Shown: in pieces, positions 16,748 to 27,324 of the stretch
How positions within the stretch are numbered: position 1 is the stretch's first letter
How the letters are laid out: each line of letters begins with the position of its first letter
NCBI RefSeq assembly: GCF_018919065.1
Contig: NZ_JAHLQG010000043.1
Coordinates: forward strand, 141,221-205,220
Reading direction: 5' to 3'
DNA from: Blautia sp. MSJ-9
GTDB lineage: Bacteria; Bacillota; Clostridia; Lachnospirales; Lachnospiraceae
DNA length: 64,000 nucleotides
The notes under the pieces: generated by a model
Databases searched by the model: none
What the model was told of the DNA's origin: nothing
The model's input: the letters and a program-made list of their open reading frames with translations, nothing else
Position numbers and translations under genes: made by a program

Positions 16748-18067
16748 ATGAAGAAAATTGTAAAATTCGGAGGAAGTTCTCTGGCAAATGCACAGCAGTT
16801 TGAGAAAGTAGGAGAGATCATCAGAAGTGATGAGAGCAGACGTTATGTGGTTCCGTCCGCACCTGGAAAGAGATTTGACGGAGATACCAAAGTTACCGAT
16901 TTACTTTATAAATGCTACAACATCGCAGTACAGGGCGAAGATTTCGGAGCTGTTTTACAGGAAATCAAAGAGAGATACTACGAGATCATCCGTGGTCTGA
17001 AACTGGACCTTTCTTTAGAAGACGAATTTGCACAGATCGAAAAAGATTTTAAGGCTCAGGCAGGTTCTGATTATGCAGCATCCAGGGGTGAGTTCCTCAA
17101 TGGTAAAGTAATGGCAGCTTACCTTGGCTATGAATTTGTAGACGCAGCAACCGTGATCCGTTTCGATAAGAACGGAAACTTCGATGCAGACAAGACAGAC
17201 AAGCTTCTTTCCAAGAGACTGGCCAAATGTGAACGTGCTGTAATCCCGGGATTCTACGGAGCATATGAAGATGGAACAGTTAAGACATTCTCCAGAGGCG
17301 GCTCTGATGTAACAGGTTCTCTTGTTGCAAAAGCAATCAAAGCAGACCTCTATGAGAACTGGACAGATGTTTCCGGTTTCCTTGTAACAGACCCGAGAAT
17401 CGTAGAGAATCCGGCAGTGATCGAGACGATCACATACAGAGAACTTCGTGAGCTTTCTTACATGGGTGCAACCGTTCTTCATGAAGATGCAATCTTCCCT
17501 GTTCGTAAAGAGGGAATCCCGATCAACATCAAGAATACAAATAAACCGGAAGATAAAGGTACTTTCATCGTAGAGAGCACATGCAAGAAACCGAAATATA
17601 CAATTACCGGTATTGCCGGAAAGAAAGGCTTCTGCTCCATCAATATCGAGAAATCCATGATGAACAGCGAAGTTGGTTTCGGACGTAAAGTTCTTCAGGT
17701 GTTCGAAGATCAGGGAATCAGCTTTGAACATATCCCATCCGGAATCGATACACTGACTGTATATGTACATCAGGATGAATTTGAGGAAAAAGAACAGCAG
17801 GTAATCGCAGGAATCCACCGTGCAGTACAGCCGGATTTCGTAGAAATGGAATCTGACCTTGCACTGATCGCAGTTGTAGGTCGTGGTATGAAATCCCAGA
17901 GAGGTACAGCAGGCAGAATCTTCTCTGCACTTGCCCATGCAAATGTAAACGTTAAGATGATCGACCAGGGATCCAGTGAGCTGAACATCATCATCGGTGT
18001 TGAGAACAGAGATTTCGAAGCTGCTGTAAAAGCAATTTATGATATTTTTGTACTTACTCAGATCTAA
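16748..18067 (+). CDS. lysC: Aspartate kinase
   Basis: The 439-residue protein catalyses phosphorylation of aspartate, the entry to lysine, methionine and threonine synthesis. The N-terminal kinase domain has KFGGSSLANAQQF and FSRGGSDVTGSLVAKA. Two ACT domains follow (GKKGFCSINIEKSMMNSEVG; ALIAVVGRGMKSQRGTAGRIF), which implies feedback regulation. GGAGCAGG precedes the ATG at 16748. The 256-bp upstream region holds one copy of a dispersed repeat and shows no lysine riboswitch. A terminator follows at 18134. Confidence 0.93.
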   Translation: MKKIVKFGGSSLANAQQFEKVGEIIRSDESRRYVVPSAPGKRFDGDTKVTDLLYKCYNIAVQGEDFGAVLQEIKERYYEIIRGLKLDLSLEDEFAQIEKDFKAQAGSDYAASRGEFLNGKVMAAYLGYEFVDAATVIRFDKNGNFDADKTDKLLSKRLAKCERAVIPGFYGAYEDGTVKTFSRGGSDVTGSLVAKAIKADLYENWTDVSGFLVTDPRIVENPAVIETITYRELRELSYMGATVLHEDAIFPVRKEGIPINIKNTNKPEDKGTFIVESTCKKPKYTITGIAGKKGFCSINIEKSMMNSEVGFGRKVLQVFEDQGISFEHIPSGIDTLTVYVHQDEFEEKEQQVIAGIHRAVQPDFVEMESDLALIAVVGRGMKSQRGTAGRIFSALAHANVNVKMIDQGSSELNIIIGVENRDFEAAVKAIYDIFVLTQI

Positions 18068-18133
18068 TTAACACATTAGACAATGAGCTGAATTTTGAAG
18101 ATTCAGCCATACAGAAGTTGAAGAATGTAACAG

Positions 18134-18172
18134 GCCGCCGGGAATCTGTATATAGATTTCCGGTGGCTTTTG
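18134..18172 (+). terminator. Terminator after lysC
   Basis: A stem of about 14 bp (GCCGCCGGGAATCT with AGATTTCCGGTGGC) is followed by TTTTGCGTTTT. Confidence 0.85.
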
Positions 18173-18311
18173 CGTTTTATGAATGAGGAAGATGTGCTAT
18201 AATCGTATATTATACCTGAAGGAATAATTAGGCATTAGGTGATCAGGCGAATTGGTCAGTGGATAACTCATATGGTGAGGAAAAATAACTTTTAGGATGC
18301 AGGAGGCAGAC

Positions 18312-20705
18312 ATGGAGAAACCGTTGGTTCGCATTTCCGTCAGAAATCTGGTGGAGTTTATACTGAAAAGCGGTGACCTTGACAACCGCAGAGGTTCTGC
18401 GGACAAAGAAGCAATGCTGAAAGGCAGCAGACTTCACAGAAAGATACAAGGCCGTATGGGAAGCCACTACAGAGCAGAGATTTCCCTGAAATATATAACA
18501 GAATACGAAGATGTGGACATTCAGGTAGAGGGCAGAGCTGATGGGATATTCGCGGAAGATGATCAGTATTACATTGATGAGATTAAGGGCATTTATGCAG
18601 ATGTCAGTCAGCTTGAGAAGCCGGTAGAAGTCCACCGTGCCCAGGCAATGTGCTATGCGTGGATCTATGCCCAGGAGCAGCAGCTTGAGAAGATCGGAGT
18701 GCAGATGACCTACGGAAATCTGGATACAGAGGAACTTCGATATTTCCGGGAAGACCATATGCTGGAAGAACTCAGACAATGGTATCAGGATCTGTTGGAT
18801 AGATATCACAAATGGATCGCCTATCAGCTTGCATGGGAAAAAGAGAGGAATGCATCCATGATTAATCTGGAGTTTCCTTTTGAATATCGGGAGGGACAGC
18901 GGAAAATCGTATCCAGTGTATACCATACGATATCCACAGAACGCCAGATTTTTATTCAGGCACCTACAGGCGTAGGCAAAACCATGTCTACGATCTTTCC
19001 AGCGGTAAGAGCAGTCGGTGCAGGAATGGGCGAAAATATCTTCTATCTTACAGCAAAGACGATCACCAGAACCGTAGCAGAAGAAGCCTTTTCCATATTG
19101 AGGGAGCATGGTCTGAAATTCAAAGTGATCACCATCACTGCAAAAGAAAAATTATGCTTCTGCGATAAAGTAGAATGCAATCCGGAGAACTGTCTCTGGG
19201 CAAGAGGACATCTGGACAGGGTCAATGATGCGGTCTATGAGTTGTGGACTACGCAGGACAGATATGACAGGGAAACTCTGCTTGAGTATGCAAAAAAGTG
19301 GCAGGTATGCCCGTTTGAACTATGTCTGGATCTTGCAGTCTGGGTAGATGCAGTGATCTGCGATTATAATTATGTATTTGACCCGAATGTATATCTGAAG
19401 AGATTTTTCGGAGAAGGAACTTCGGGAGATTATATCTTCCTGATCGACGAAGCACACAATCTGGTGGACAGAGGCAGGGAAATGTACAGCGCCTATGTGG
19501 ACAGAGCAGATGTACTGGAAGCAAAGAAGCTGGCAGCAGATTACAGCAAAGGCCTTGTAAAGGCATTGGAAAAGGTAAACCGGCACCTGCTTACGCTGGA
19601 AAAGGAATGTGGAGATTACGAAATCCTGCAGAATCCGGGTGCTGTTTCTCTGAGTATGCTGCAGGTCATGGGTGAAATGGATAAACTGCTGGAAGAGCTT
19701 CATGGAAAAGAATTGCCGGAACAGCTCCTGGAATTTTATTTCTGCGTCAGAGATTTTCTGAATATTGATGAACTGTTGGATGAGAATTATGTGGTCTATA
19801 CAGAAATCGGAGATCAGGGAAAAGTAGTCCTGCGGCTTTTCTGCGTAAATCCTGCGGCAAACATCGACAGATGCCTGGAGAAAGGAAAGAGTACCGTGTT
19901 CTTTTCAGCAACGCTTCTTCCTATGGACTATTACCGGACGCTTCTGAGCACCAGAAAGGACGACTATGGGATTTATGTTCCGTCACCTTTTCAACAGGAG
20001 AAGCGATGTATTCTTACAGGCCGTGATGTGAGCAGCCGTTACACCAGAAGAGGATATGAGGAGTATCACAGGATCGCGTCGTATATTGCCAGAACAGTAT
20101 GGACGAGAAAAGGAAATTATATGGTATTCTTTCCTTCCTATAAATTTATGGAAGATGTGCTGGATGTGTATGAAAATGAATTTTCAGTTGATTGGGTGCG
20201 CTGTATTGCGCAGACATCGGGAATGCACGAACAGGAGAAAGAAGAGTTTCTGGAAGAGTTTTCTACATCAGAGGGGACACTGGTAGGATTTTGCGTGATG
20301 GGCGGTATTTTCTCGGAAGGAATTGACCTGATGGGAGAGAAATTGATCGGGGCGATCATTGTGGGAACCGGCCTGCCGCAGATTGGAATACAGAGAGAAA
20401 TACTGAGACAATATTATGATAAAAAAGGAGCCAGCGGGTTTGACTATGCCTATCGTTATCCGGGAATGAATAAAGTACTGCAGTCTGCAGGGCGAGTGAT
20501 CAGAACGCAGGAAGATACAGGAATCATACTTCTACTGGATGAACGTTTCGCGGGAAGCGATTACCGGAATCTCTTTCCGGCAGAATGGTCTGACCGCGGA
20601 AACTGCACTTTAAATACAGTAGAAGAACAGCTTGATCATTTCTGGAATAGCGTAAAGGAAAGTGGACAGTTATCAAATCAGGAAAATGGCAGTGCTCAAG
20701 ATTAA
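18312..20705 (+). CDS. XPD/DinG-type Fe-S helicase with N-terminal PD-(D/E)XK domain
   Basis: The 797-residue protein combines two modules. Residues about 10-180 look like a Cas4/RecB-type nuclease domain (LKGSRLHRKIQ, EGRADGIF, YYIDEIKG with the E-x-K signature). Residues about 200-790 form a superfamily 2 DEAD_2 helicase, with Walker A APTGVGKT, a cysteine cluster CFCDKVECNPENC..CPFELC for a 4Fe-4S cluster, DEAH box LIDEAHN, and motif VI QSAGRVIRTQED. A role in DNA repair or processing is likely. The start at 18312 follows AGGAGG; an in-frame ATG at 18297 has no site. Confidence 0.88.
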   Translation: MEKPLVRISVRNLVEFILKSGDLDNRRGSADKEAMLKGSRLHRKIQGRMGSHYRAEISLKYITEYEDVDIQVEGRADGIFAEDDQYYIDEIKGIYADVSQLEKPVEVHRAQAMCYAWIYAQEQQLEKIGVQMTYGNLDTEELRYFREDHMLEELRQWYQDLLDRYHKWIAYQLAWEKERNASMINLEFPFEYREGQRKIVSSVYHTISTERQIFIQAPTGVGKTMSTIFPAVRAVGAGMGENIFYLTAKTITRTVAEEAFSILREHGLKFKVITITAKEKLCFCDKVECNPENCLWARGHLDRVNDAVYELWTTQDRYDRETLLEYAKKWQVCPFELCLDLAVWVDAVICDYNYVFDPNVYLKRFFGEGTSGDYIFLIDEAHNLVDRGREMYSAYVDRADVLEAKKLAADYSKGLVKALEKVNRHLLTLEKECGDYEILQNPGAVSLSMLQVMGEMDKLLEELHGKELPEQLLEFYFCVRDFLNIDELLDENYVVYTEIGDQGKVVLRLFCVNPAANIDRCLEKGKSTVFFSATLLPMDYYRTLLSTRKDDYGIYVPSPFQQEKRCILTGRDVSSRYTRRGYEEYHRIASYIARTVWTRKGNYMVFFPSYKFMEDVLDVYENEFSVDWVRCIAQTSGMHEQEKEEFLEEFSTSEGTLVGFCVMGGIFSEGIDLMGEKLIGAIIVGTGLPQIGIQREILRQYYDKKGASGFDYAYRYPGMNKVLQSAGRVIRTQEDTGIILLLDERFAGSDYRNLFPAEWSDRGNCTLNTVEEQLDHFWNSVKESGQLSNQENGSAQD

Positions 20706-20902
20706 AAAGCAGGGCTTTACTGGAAAAAGGATAAAAATGTTGCTATCCTGAAAAAAACAATATATACTTTGCTTACTGTAAAATAACATGAGTTGAAATG
20801 ATAAATGAAAAAATGGTTTCTGAGAATATTCTGCAGGATTTTCGCAGGATGCTTAGAAAACAGCAGTGACAACATGGAAAGTAACTGTAAAAGGAGTTGC
20901 AC

Positions 20903-22399
20903 ATGAGAAAAAACAAAAGAACAGCGAAATCTTTTATAGCGGCAGGCATTTTGGCAGGAGCTGTCTCGATAATGATGGCTTTTCCATATTATGTTCCGGC
21001 AGCACAGCAGAGCCTGTCCTCTGTCACAGAACAGGCGCAGATTCAGCCTATAGGTGACGGAAGCGGCAAATATATTATGAAGAGTGACGGATTCTACTGT
21101 CTGGATGTGAACGGTGCCAGAAGTACTCAGGCAGAGGTTCATTATTTTCACGATTATGAAATAGACGGAACAGTATTTGACGGATATTACTACCATGATA
21201 CGGATGGTAAGTTTAAAGCCTGCAATCCACATATGGAACGTTTAAAAAGTGTTGCGGCATTTGAGAATAAGGCAGATGAAACAACAGAAGCAGATGCTCA
21301 GGCAGCGCAGACAACCCAGACTGCAGAGAAATTTGACGGATTCTATTTTGTAAATAATCTGGGCCGCCTGTCTGCAGCGCCACAGGTAAGATATATTGAC
21401 AACCTGGCAATAGACGGGATTACTCTGAACGGCTACTACTATTTTGATGAAAATGGCAGAATGGTAACAGAGCCGGGGATCCATTCCCTTGAAATGAACT
21501 GTTATGAGATAAATTTTGATGGAAGTTACTATTTTGGCGGTATAAATGGAGCGCTGCTGCAGGAGAGTACCGTGACTTCAGATGGATTTATCGTAGACGA
21601 TACAGGAAAAGTCCTGAATCTGGATAACCTGGGAATTGATAATCTCAAACCTCAGCTTGAGAACATCCTGTCCGGATATCAGGGAACCTGGAGTGTATAT
21701 GTCAAAGACCTTAACGAAGACAAAGAAATCGTGATCAACGATACCCAACTGTATTCTGCCAGCCTGATCAAGGCCTTCGTAATGGCAAAAACATACCAGG
21801 ATATGGAACAGGTAAAAGCAAATGAAGAGAAGAAGCTGAATACTACAGACGTGAAAACAGCAGAAGTGAAGCTGGATGATTTCTTATGGAATATGATCAC
21901 GGTCAGCGATAACGAATCCTGCAACGAATTGGTGAAGCTTCAGACAGATGCTCTTGATTTCAAAAAAGGCGCTGAAGATATCAATAAATACCTGAAAAAA
22001 GAGGGCTACACGGAAACTACGGTACAGCATACTCTGCACCCGGCAGCTTCTGCGCAGGAGAGTCTGGGCGGCAGAAATATGACTTCCGTAAAAGACTGCG
22101 GCACACTGCTTGAGAAGATTTACAATGGAGAATGTGTCAGCAAAGAAGCTTCAGAAGCAATGCTGAATCTTTTGTCAAACCAGGAGAACACCTGGAAAAT
22201 CCCGCAGGGACTGCCGGACGGGATCAAGTCGGCCAATAAGACCGGTGAAACAGATCAGGACCAGCATGATATTGCGATTATCTATGGAGAAAAGACAACT
22301 TATATCTTATGTGTAATGTCTGAGAACTGTCCGGAAGGTACTGCAGTGACAAATATACAGAACATTTCGAAGATTGTATATAATTACCTTAATTTATAG
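20903..22399 (+). CDS. Secreted class A beta-lactamase-fold serine hydrolase with wall-binding-like repeats
   Basis: The 498-residue protein has an N-terminal signal anchor (SFIAAGILAGAVSIMMAF). Residues about 45-230 hold three or four short repeats of the type DGFYxxDxxGR..xxIDGxxxxGYYYFDENG, resembling choline-binding-like wall modules. The catalytic domain follows with SLIK (Ser about 287), SDN (about 335) and KTGE (about 446), the SxxK, SDN and KTG triad of class A beta-lactamases. Whether it cleaves beta-lactams or acts on peptidoglycan is unknown; the wall-binding part favours the latter. The start at 20903 has AAAGGAG upstream. Confidence 0.85.
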   Translation: MRKNKRTAKSFIAAGILAGAVSIMMAFPYYVPAAQQSLSSVTEQAQIQPIGDGSGKYIMKSDGFYCLDVNGARSTQAEVHYFHDYEIDGTVFDGYYYHDTDGKFKACNPHMERLKSVAAFENKADETTEADAQAAQTTQTAEKFDGFYFVNNLGRLSAAPQVRYIDNLAIDGITLNGYYYFDENGRMVTEPGIHSLEMNCYEINFDGSYYFGGINGALLQESTVTSDGFIVDDTGKVLNLDNLGIDNLKPQLENILSGYQGTWSVYVKDLNEDKEIVINDTQLYSASLIKAFVMAKTYQDMEQVKANEEKKLNTTDVKTAEVKLDDFLWNMITVSDNESCNELVKLQTDALDFKKGAEDINKYLKKEGYTETTVQHTLHPAASAQESLGGRNMTSVKDCGTLLEKIYNGECVSKEASEAMLNLLSNQENTWKIPQGLPDGIKSANKTGETDQDQHDIAIIYGEKTTYILCVMSENCPEGTAVTNIQNISKIVYNYLNL

Positions 22400-22458
22400 A
22401 GTGTCATGCAGGGGCCGGAAATAATGTAATTTACTACTGTCAGCCACATGCACAATGA

Positions 22459-22487
22459 TTGATTTTTACTGGAAAATCATGTATAAT
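22459..22487 (+). promoter_or_regulatory. Sigma-A-type promoter of the araM-ispF unit
   Basis: TTGATT (22459-22464), a 17-bp spacer and a perfect TATAAT (22482-22487) lie 62 bases before the AraM-family gene. Confidence 0.75.
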
Positions 22488-22549
22488 ACCAACGAACTAT
22501 GCCTATAGAAAATTAAGTTTAATCAAGAAAGTCAGGAGGAAGAATTTAA

Positions 22550-23824
22550 ATGCGAGTTGATGCGGACGATTTTGCCCGACCTTGCAGCTGCGGCAGGGAA
22601 CACCAGATTGCAGTGAAAGAGATTTTGATAGAAGCCGGAGCAGTAGAGAAGCTTGAAGAAGAGATGTCAGAGGGAATGCTCAGAGAGTACATATCCCCGC
22701 TGGTCATCTGCGACACCAATACCTATGCGGCAACAGAAGAACTCATGGAGGATATCTATGACAGATGCCAGGTACTGGTCCTGGATGCAGAGGGACTTCA
22801 GGCAGACCGGCATGCAGTAAAAATTGTGGAGAATAACATGGAAGAGGATATTGACCTGATCCTTGCAGTAGGAGCAGGTACGATCCATGATATCAGCCGC
22901 TATATTGCACACAACTATAAAGTACCTTTCATTTCAGTGCCTACCGCAGCAAGTGGAGATGGATTTGTAACAACAGTAGCAGCAATGACCTGGGACGGAG
23001 TGAAGAAAACGGTACCGTCAGTAGCTCCGATCTGCGTATATGCAGACACGGACATTTTCTCAAAAGCACCGCAGCGCCTTACGGCAGCCGGAATTTCAGA
23101 CCTGATGGGAAAATATATCTGCCTTGCAGACTGGAAGATCGCCAACCTGGTCACCGGAGAATATTTCTGCCGCGAAACTGTAAAATTGGAAGAGAAAGCG
23201 TTAAAAACTGTAAAATCTTCGATTCAGGATATTACAGAGGGAGAGGAAGATGAGTGTGAACAGCTTATGTACGCCCTGATCCTTTCCGGACTTGCCATGC
23301 AGATGATCGGCAATTCCAGACCTGCGTCCTGCGCAGAGCACCATGTCACACATTTATGGGATATGGAAGTGATCAATGGTCCGCTGGATGCACTTCATGG
23401 TGAGAAAGTTTCTGTAGCAGCACTCCTTGTACTGGAAGAATACAAGCGTATTGCCACAGCCATCACACAGGGAAGATGTCACGCGAAACCGTATGAGAAT
23501 GAAGACGAGGAACTTCTGAAAGAAACCTTTGGAAAGAAAGGGCTTCTGGAAGAAATCACAAAAGAAAACGAGCCGGAACTTCTGAAAACGATTTCCCCGC
23601 AGCACCTGGAGGAATGTCTGGATGGAATTGCGGAGATCATCGACGAACTTCCGAATGAGCAGGATATGTTCCATATGCTGGAGAAAGCCGGATGTGCAAA
23701 AACTGTTTACGATATCGGACTTGATGAAGCGGCCGTTTTACCAAGCCTCAGACTTGCTCCTTATACAAGGAGACGATTAAGCTTATTAAGAATCAGCAAG
23801 ATGCTGGAAATCAGAGGAGAATGA
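22550..23824 (+). CDS. araM: AraM-family sn-glycerol-1-phosphate dehydrogenase
   Basis: The 424-residue protein belongs to the iron-type alcohol dehydrogenase-like superfamily, G1PDH/AraM branch. Signatures are [16 protein letters not shown] (NAD-binding glycine stretch), [16 protein letters not shown], and the metal-binding region [13 protein letters not shown] with later [10 protein letters not shown]. Such enzymes reduce dihydroxyacetone phosphate to sn-glycerol-1-phosphate; in Bacillus AraM makes archaeal-type glycerophosphate. It overlaps ispF by 4 bases, an interesting link between G1P and isoprenoid supply. GGAGGAAG precedes the start. Confidence 0.82.
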   Translation: MRVDADDFARPCSCGREHQIAVKEILIEAGAVEKLEEEMSEGMLREYISPLVICDTNTYAATEELMEDIYDRCQVLVLDAEGLQADRHAVKIVENNMEEDIDLILAVGAGTIHDISRYIAHNYKVPFISVPTAASGDGFVTTVAAMTWDGVKKTVPSVAPICVYADTDIFSKAPQRLTAAGISDLMGKYICLADWKIANLVTGEYFCRETVKLEEKALKTVKSSIQDITEGEEDECEQLMYALILSGLAMQMIGNSRPASCAEHHVTHLWDMEVINGPLDALHGEKVSVAALLVLEEYKRIATAITQGRCHAKPYENEDEELLKETFGKKGLLEEITKENEPELLKTISPQHLEECLDGIAEIIDELPNEQDMFHMLEKAGCAKTVYDIGLDEAAVLPSLRLAPYTRRRLSLLRISKMLEIRGE

Positions 23825-24303
23825 TTATGCGTGTTGGAATGGGATATGATGTACACAGACTAACCGAAGACAGAGATCTGATCCTGGGCGGCGTAAAGAT
23901 TGACTGGGAAAAAGGTCTCCTTGGACATTCAGATGCGGATGTGCTGATCCATGCAATAATGGATGCACTTCTGGGAGCTGCCGCGCTGGGAGATATCGGG
24001 AAACATTTCCCGGATACAGACCCTGCATATAAAGGGATTTCCAGCATTCTGCTGCTGGAGCATGTAACGAAACTTTTGAGAGAGCATCATTATGAGATTG
24101 GAAATATAGATGCAACGATCATTGCGCAGAAACCAAAGATGGCACCTCACATTCCACAGATGAGAACCAATATGGCGAAAGCAATGGGAATCGATGAATC
24201 TCAGCTGAATATCAAAGCAACTACAGAGGAGAAGCTGGGATTTACAGGAAGAGAAGAAGGAATCGCGTCTCAGGCAATCTGTCTTCTTAATGAAGTAAAA
24301 TAG
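23821..24303 (+). CDS. ispF: IspF, 2-C-methyl-D-erythritol 2,4-cyclodiphosphate synthase
   Basis: IspF forms the cyclic diphosphate in the MEP isoprenoid pathway. The 160-residue protein has the metal-binding GYDVHRL start, [33 protein letters not shown], and [18 protein letters not shown]. Its ATG overlaps the araM stop (ATGA), so the two are translated together. The usual partner ispD is not adjacent. Confidence 0.95.
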   Translation: MIMRVGMGYDVHRLTEDRDLILGGVKIDWEKGLLGHSDADVLIHAIMDALLGAAALGDIGKHFPDTDPAYKGISSILLLEHVTKLLREHHYEIGNIDATIIAQKPKMAPHIPQMRTNMAKAMGIDESQLNIKATTEEKLGFTGREEGIASQAICLLNEVK

Positions 24304-24425
24304 AATTACTGTTCACTTTGTATCTGGCAGCCAGATGTTTGCCAGATTGCAGAAGATTTGACCTGACTTTTATATAAAAACTCTATGAAATAATGAAACA
24401 ATAGAGAAAACTGGAGGAATAAAAC

Positions 24426-25835
24426 ATGAAGCTTTTTAACACACTGACACGTAGAAAAGAAGAATTCGTACCTCTTGAAGAGGGAAAGGTTCGTATGTAT
24501 GTCTGCGGTCCGACTGTATACAACCTGATCCATATCGGAAATGCACGTCCGATGATCATCTTTGATACGGTACGCCGTTATATGGAATATAAAGGCTATG
24601 AAGTAAACTATGTATCCAACTTCACAGACGTAGATGATAAGATCATCAAGAAAGCCATCGAAGAAGGCGTAAGTGCACAGGAGATTTCCGAACGTTATAT
24701 TGCAGAGTGCAAAAAAGACATGGATGGCATGAACGTAAAACCTGCTACGACTAATCCGCAGGCCACACAGGAAATCGATGGAATGATCAATATGATCCAG
24801 ACTCTGGTTGATAAAGGTTATGCTTATCCGGCAGCAGATGGTACTGTATATTTCAGAGTTAAGAAGTTCAAAGAATATGGCAAACTTTCTCACAAGAATC
24901 TGGATGATCTGCAGTCCGGCTTCCGTTCTCTGCAGGTATCCGGTGAAGACCAGAAAGAAGATCCGCTTGATTTCGTACTCTGGAAACCGAAGAAAGAAGG
25001 CGAACCGTCATGGCCGTCACCATGGTGCGACGGACGTCCGGGATGGCATATTGAGTGCTCGGTTATGGCTAAGAAATATCTTGGCGATGAGATTGATATC
25101 CACGCAGGTGGTGAGGATCTGATTTTCCCTCATCATGAGAATGAAATTGCACAGAGTGAATGCTGCAACGACAAGATTTTTGCAAAATACTGGATGCACA
25201 ATGCATTCTTAAATATTGATAACAGAAAAATGTCCAAGTCTCTTGGAAACTTCCGTACTGTCCGTGAGATCAGCGAACAGTATGATCTGCAGGTACTTCG
25301 TTTCTTCATGCTGAATGCACATTACAGAAGTCCGTTGAACTTCAGCGCAGACCTGATGGAAGCTGCAAAGAACGCATTAGAACGTATCACAGATGCTGCC
25401 GCAAACTTAAAAGACAGAAAAGCAGCCGCACAGACAGAAACTGCAACAGATGCAGAGAAAGAACTGCTTGTACAGTCACAGGAATTTGTAAAGAAATTCG
25501 AAGAAGCCATGGAGGATGATTTCAACACAGCTGATGCACTGGCAGCAATTTTTGAACTGGTTAAATTTGCGAACACAAATGTATCTGAGGAAAGCTCCGC
25601 GGAATTCACCGGCGCACTTCTTGATACAATGGTGAAATTATGCGACGTACTTGGCCTGAAAGCTGAGAAGAAAGAAGAAATCCTCGACAAAGAAATCGAA
25701 GACCTCATCGCAGAACGCCAGGAAGCAAGAAAAGCAAAGAACTTCGCAAGAGCCGATGAGATCAGAGACGAACTTCTGGCAAAGGGAATTATCCTTAAGG
25801 ATACCCGTGAAGGAGTAAAATGGAAACGAGCTTAA
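24426..25835 (+). CDS. cysS: Cysteinyl-tRNA synthetase
   Basis: The 469-residue class I synthetase carries HIGN in [11 protein letters not shown], the zinc ligand Cys in YVCGPTVYN and [10 protein letters not shown], and KMSKS in [11 protein letters not shown]. It charges tRNA-Cys. GGAGG precedes the ATG by 9 bases. It leads the conserved cysS-mrnC-rlmB-sigH group seen across Firmicutes; its 3' end overlaps mrnC by 16 bases. Confidence 0.97.
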   Translation: MKLFNTLTRRKEEFVPLEEGKVRMYVCGPTVYNLIHIGNARPMIIFDTVRRYMEYKGYEVNYVSNFTDVDDKIIKKAIEEGVSAQEISERYIAECKKDMDGMNVKPATTNPQATQEIDGMINMIQTLVDKGYAYPAADGTVYFRVKKFKEYGKLSHKNLDDLQSGFRSLQVSGEDQKEDPLDFVLWKPKKEGEPSWPSPWCDGRPGWHIECSVMAKKYLGDEIDIHAGGEDLIFPHHENEIAQSECCNDKIFAKYWMHNAFLNIDNRKMSKSLGNFRTVREISEQYDLQVLRFFMLNAHYRSPLNFSADLMEAAKNALERITDAAANLKDRKAAAQTETATDAEKELLVQSQEFVKKFEEAMEDDFNTADALAAIFELVKFANTNVSEESSAEFTGALLDTMVKLCDVLGLKAEKKEEILDKEIEDLIAERQEARKAKNFARADEIRDELLAKGIILKDTREGVKWKRA

Positions 25836-26380
25836 ATGATATGAGTGAAACCAATGAACTTAATGAAGTGAATAATACTGTTGAGGCAGAACTGACAGGA
25901 CTTGCGGAGCATTCAGACAAAAGTTCAGATAAAAGATTTTCTGAAGAAGTAAATTTAAGTGGTCTGAAAGGTTTACTTAATCAGGTGTTTCATTTGGAAG
26001 ATAAAGATTTGCGAACCTATTCTCCACTGACATTGGCGTATATTGGCGACGGAGTCTACGAACTGGTGATCCGCACAATCCTTGTAAAAAAAGGCAACTG
26101 CCCGGTCAATCAGCTTCACAGAAAAGCCAGCAGTCTGGTCAAGGCAGGAACCCAGTCTTCCATGATGGAAGTGATCGAGCCGATGCTCACAGAGGAAGAA
26201 CACAGCGTTTACAGAAGAGGAAGAAACGCCCATTCTCCGACAATGGCAAAGCATGCAACCATGGCAGATTACCGCAGGGCAACGGGATTTGAAGCTCTGA
26301 TGGGCTATTTATATTTAAAAGATGATTTCAGCAGGATCATAGAACTGGTCCGTGCAGGAATTGGAGAGGATCAGATATGA
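25820..26380 (+). CDS. mrnC: Mini-ribonuclease III
   Basis: MrnC is an RNase III catalytic domain without a double-stranded-RNA-binding domain; it matures 23S rRNA. The 186-residue protein has [12 protein letters not shown] and [13 protein letters not shown], and a C-terminal [13 protein letters not shown] motif with the catalytic Glu. The first 45 residues are a Glu/Asn/Ser-rich low-complexity extension not found in the roughly 140-residue core family. It overlaps cysS at its start (GGAG 7 bases upstream) and rlmB at its end. Confidence 0.92.
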   Translation: METSLNDMSETNELNEVNNTVEAELTGLAEHSDKSSDKRFSEEVNLSGLKGLLNQVFHLEDKDLRTYSPLTLAYIGDGVYELVIRTILVKKGNCPVNQLHRKASSLVKAGTQSSMMEVIEPMLTEEEHSVYRRGRNAHSPTMAKHATMADYRRATGFEALMGYLYLKDDFSRIIELVRAGIGEDQI

Positions 26381-27114
26381 GTGAACAGATAGAAGGACGC
26401 AACGCAGTCCTGGAAGCCTTTCGTTCCGGCAAATGTGTAGATAAGCTGTTTATCCTGGACGGATGCCAGGACGGCCCGGTCCGCACCATTGCCAGAGAGG
26501 CAAGAAAAAAAGATACAATCATTAACTATGTGGCAAAAGAACGTCTGGATCAGTTAAGCGAGACAGGTGCACACCAGGGTGTGATCGCTCAGGTGGCAGC
26601 CTATGAATATGCAAGCGTAGAGGATATCCTTGCAAAAGCAAAGGAGAAAGGAGAAGATCCATTTATCTTTATCCTGGATAATATCGAAGATCCTCATAAT
26701 CTCGGTGCCATTATCCGTACAGCAAACCTTGCAGGAGCACACGGCGTGATCATTCCGAAGAGAAGAGCAGTGGGTCTGACATCTACAGTTGCCAAGACTT
26801 CTGCAGGCGCATTAAACTATACACCCGTTGCCAAAGTTACCAATCTGGGACATACTATCGATGAACTGAAAGAACAGGGCATGTGGTTTGTATGCGCAGA
26901 TATGGGCGGCGAAACCATGTATAACCTCAATCTCACAGGGCCGATCGGTGTAGTGATCGGTAACGAGGGTGAAGGCGTAAGCAGACTGATCCGTGAGAAA
27001 TGCGATTTCGTGGCGTCCATTCCTATGAAGGGTGACATTGACTCCCTCAACGCATCAGTAGCAGCCGGCGTACTTGGTTATGAAATTGTACGTCAGAGAC
27101 TGCAGAAAAAATAA
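26377..27114 (+). CDS. rlmB: RlmB, 23S rRNA Gm2251 2'-O-methyltransferase
   Basis: This SPOUT-family TrmH-type methyltransferase modifies the ribosomal P-loop. Residues 1-75 form the substrate-binding domain (QIEGRNAVLEAFRSGK). The SPOUT domain has DNIEDPHNLGAIIRTANLAG, VIGNEGEGVSRLIREKCD and IPMKGDIDSLNASVA, the knot that binds S-adenosylmethionine. It starts within the mrnC stop (ATGA). Confidence 0.94.
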   Translation: MSEQIEGRNAVLEAFRSGKCVDKLFILDGCQDGPVRTIAREARKKDTIINYVAKERLDQLSETGAHQGVIAQVAAYEYASVEDILAKAKEKGEDPFIFILDNIEDPHNLGAIIRTANLAGAHGVIIPKRRAVGLTSTVAKTSAGALNYTPVAKVTNLGHTIDELKEQGMWFVCADMGGETMYNLNLTGPIGVVIGNEGEGVSRLIREKCDFVASIPMKGDIDSLNASVAAGVLGYEIVRQRLQKK

Positions 27115-27324
27115 TTACTGTTCACTTCGTGCCCGGTAAAACACTTCGCGGGATATTACCAGTGAGCAATAATAAAAATTATTCCACAATATTGTTATGC
27201 TATAAGAAGCCCTCTGGGCGAAAAATTTCTTGTAGATTGCAGTTTGTTATAACACATATGTAGTGTGTTTCAGGATAAACTTAAATGATAGAGAGATTTT
27301 CAGAAAAACGGAAGGTTCGAATTG

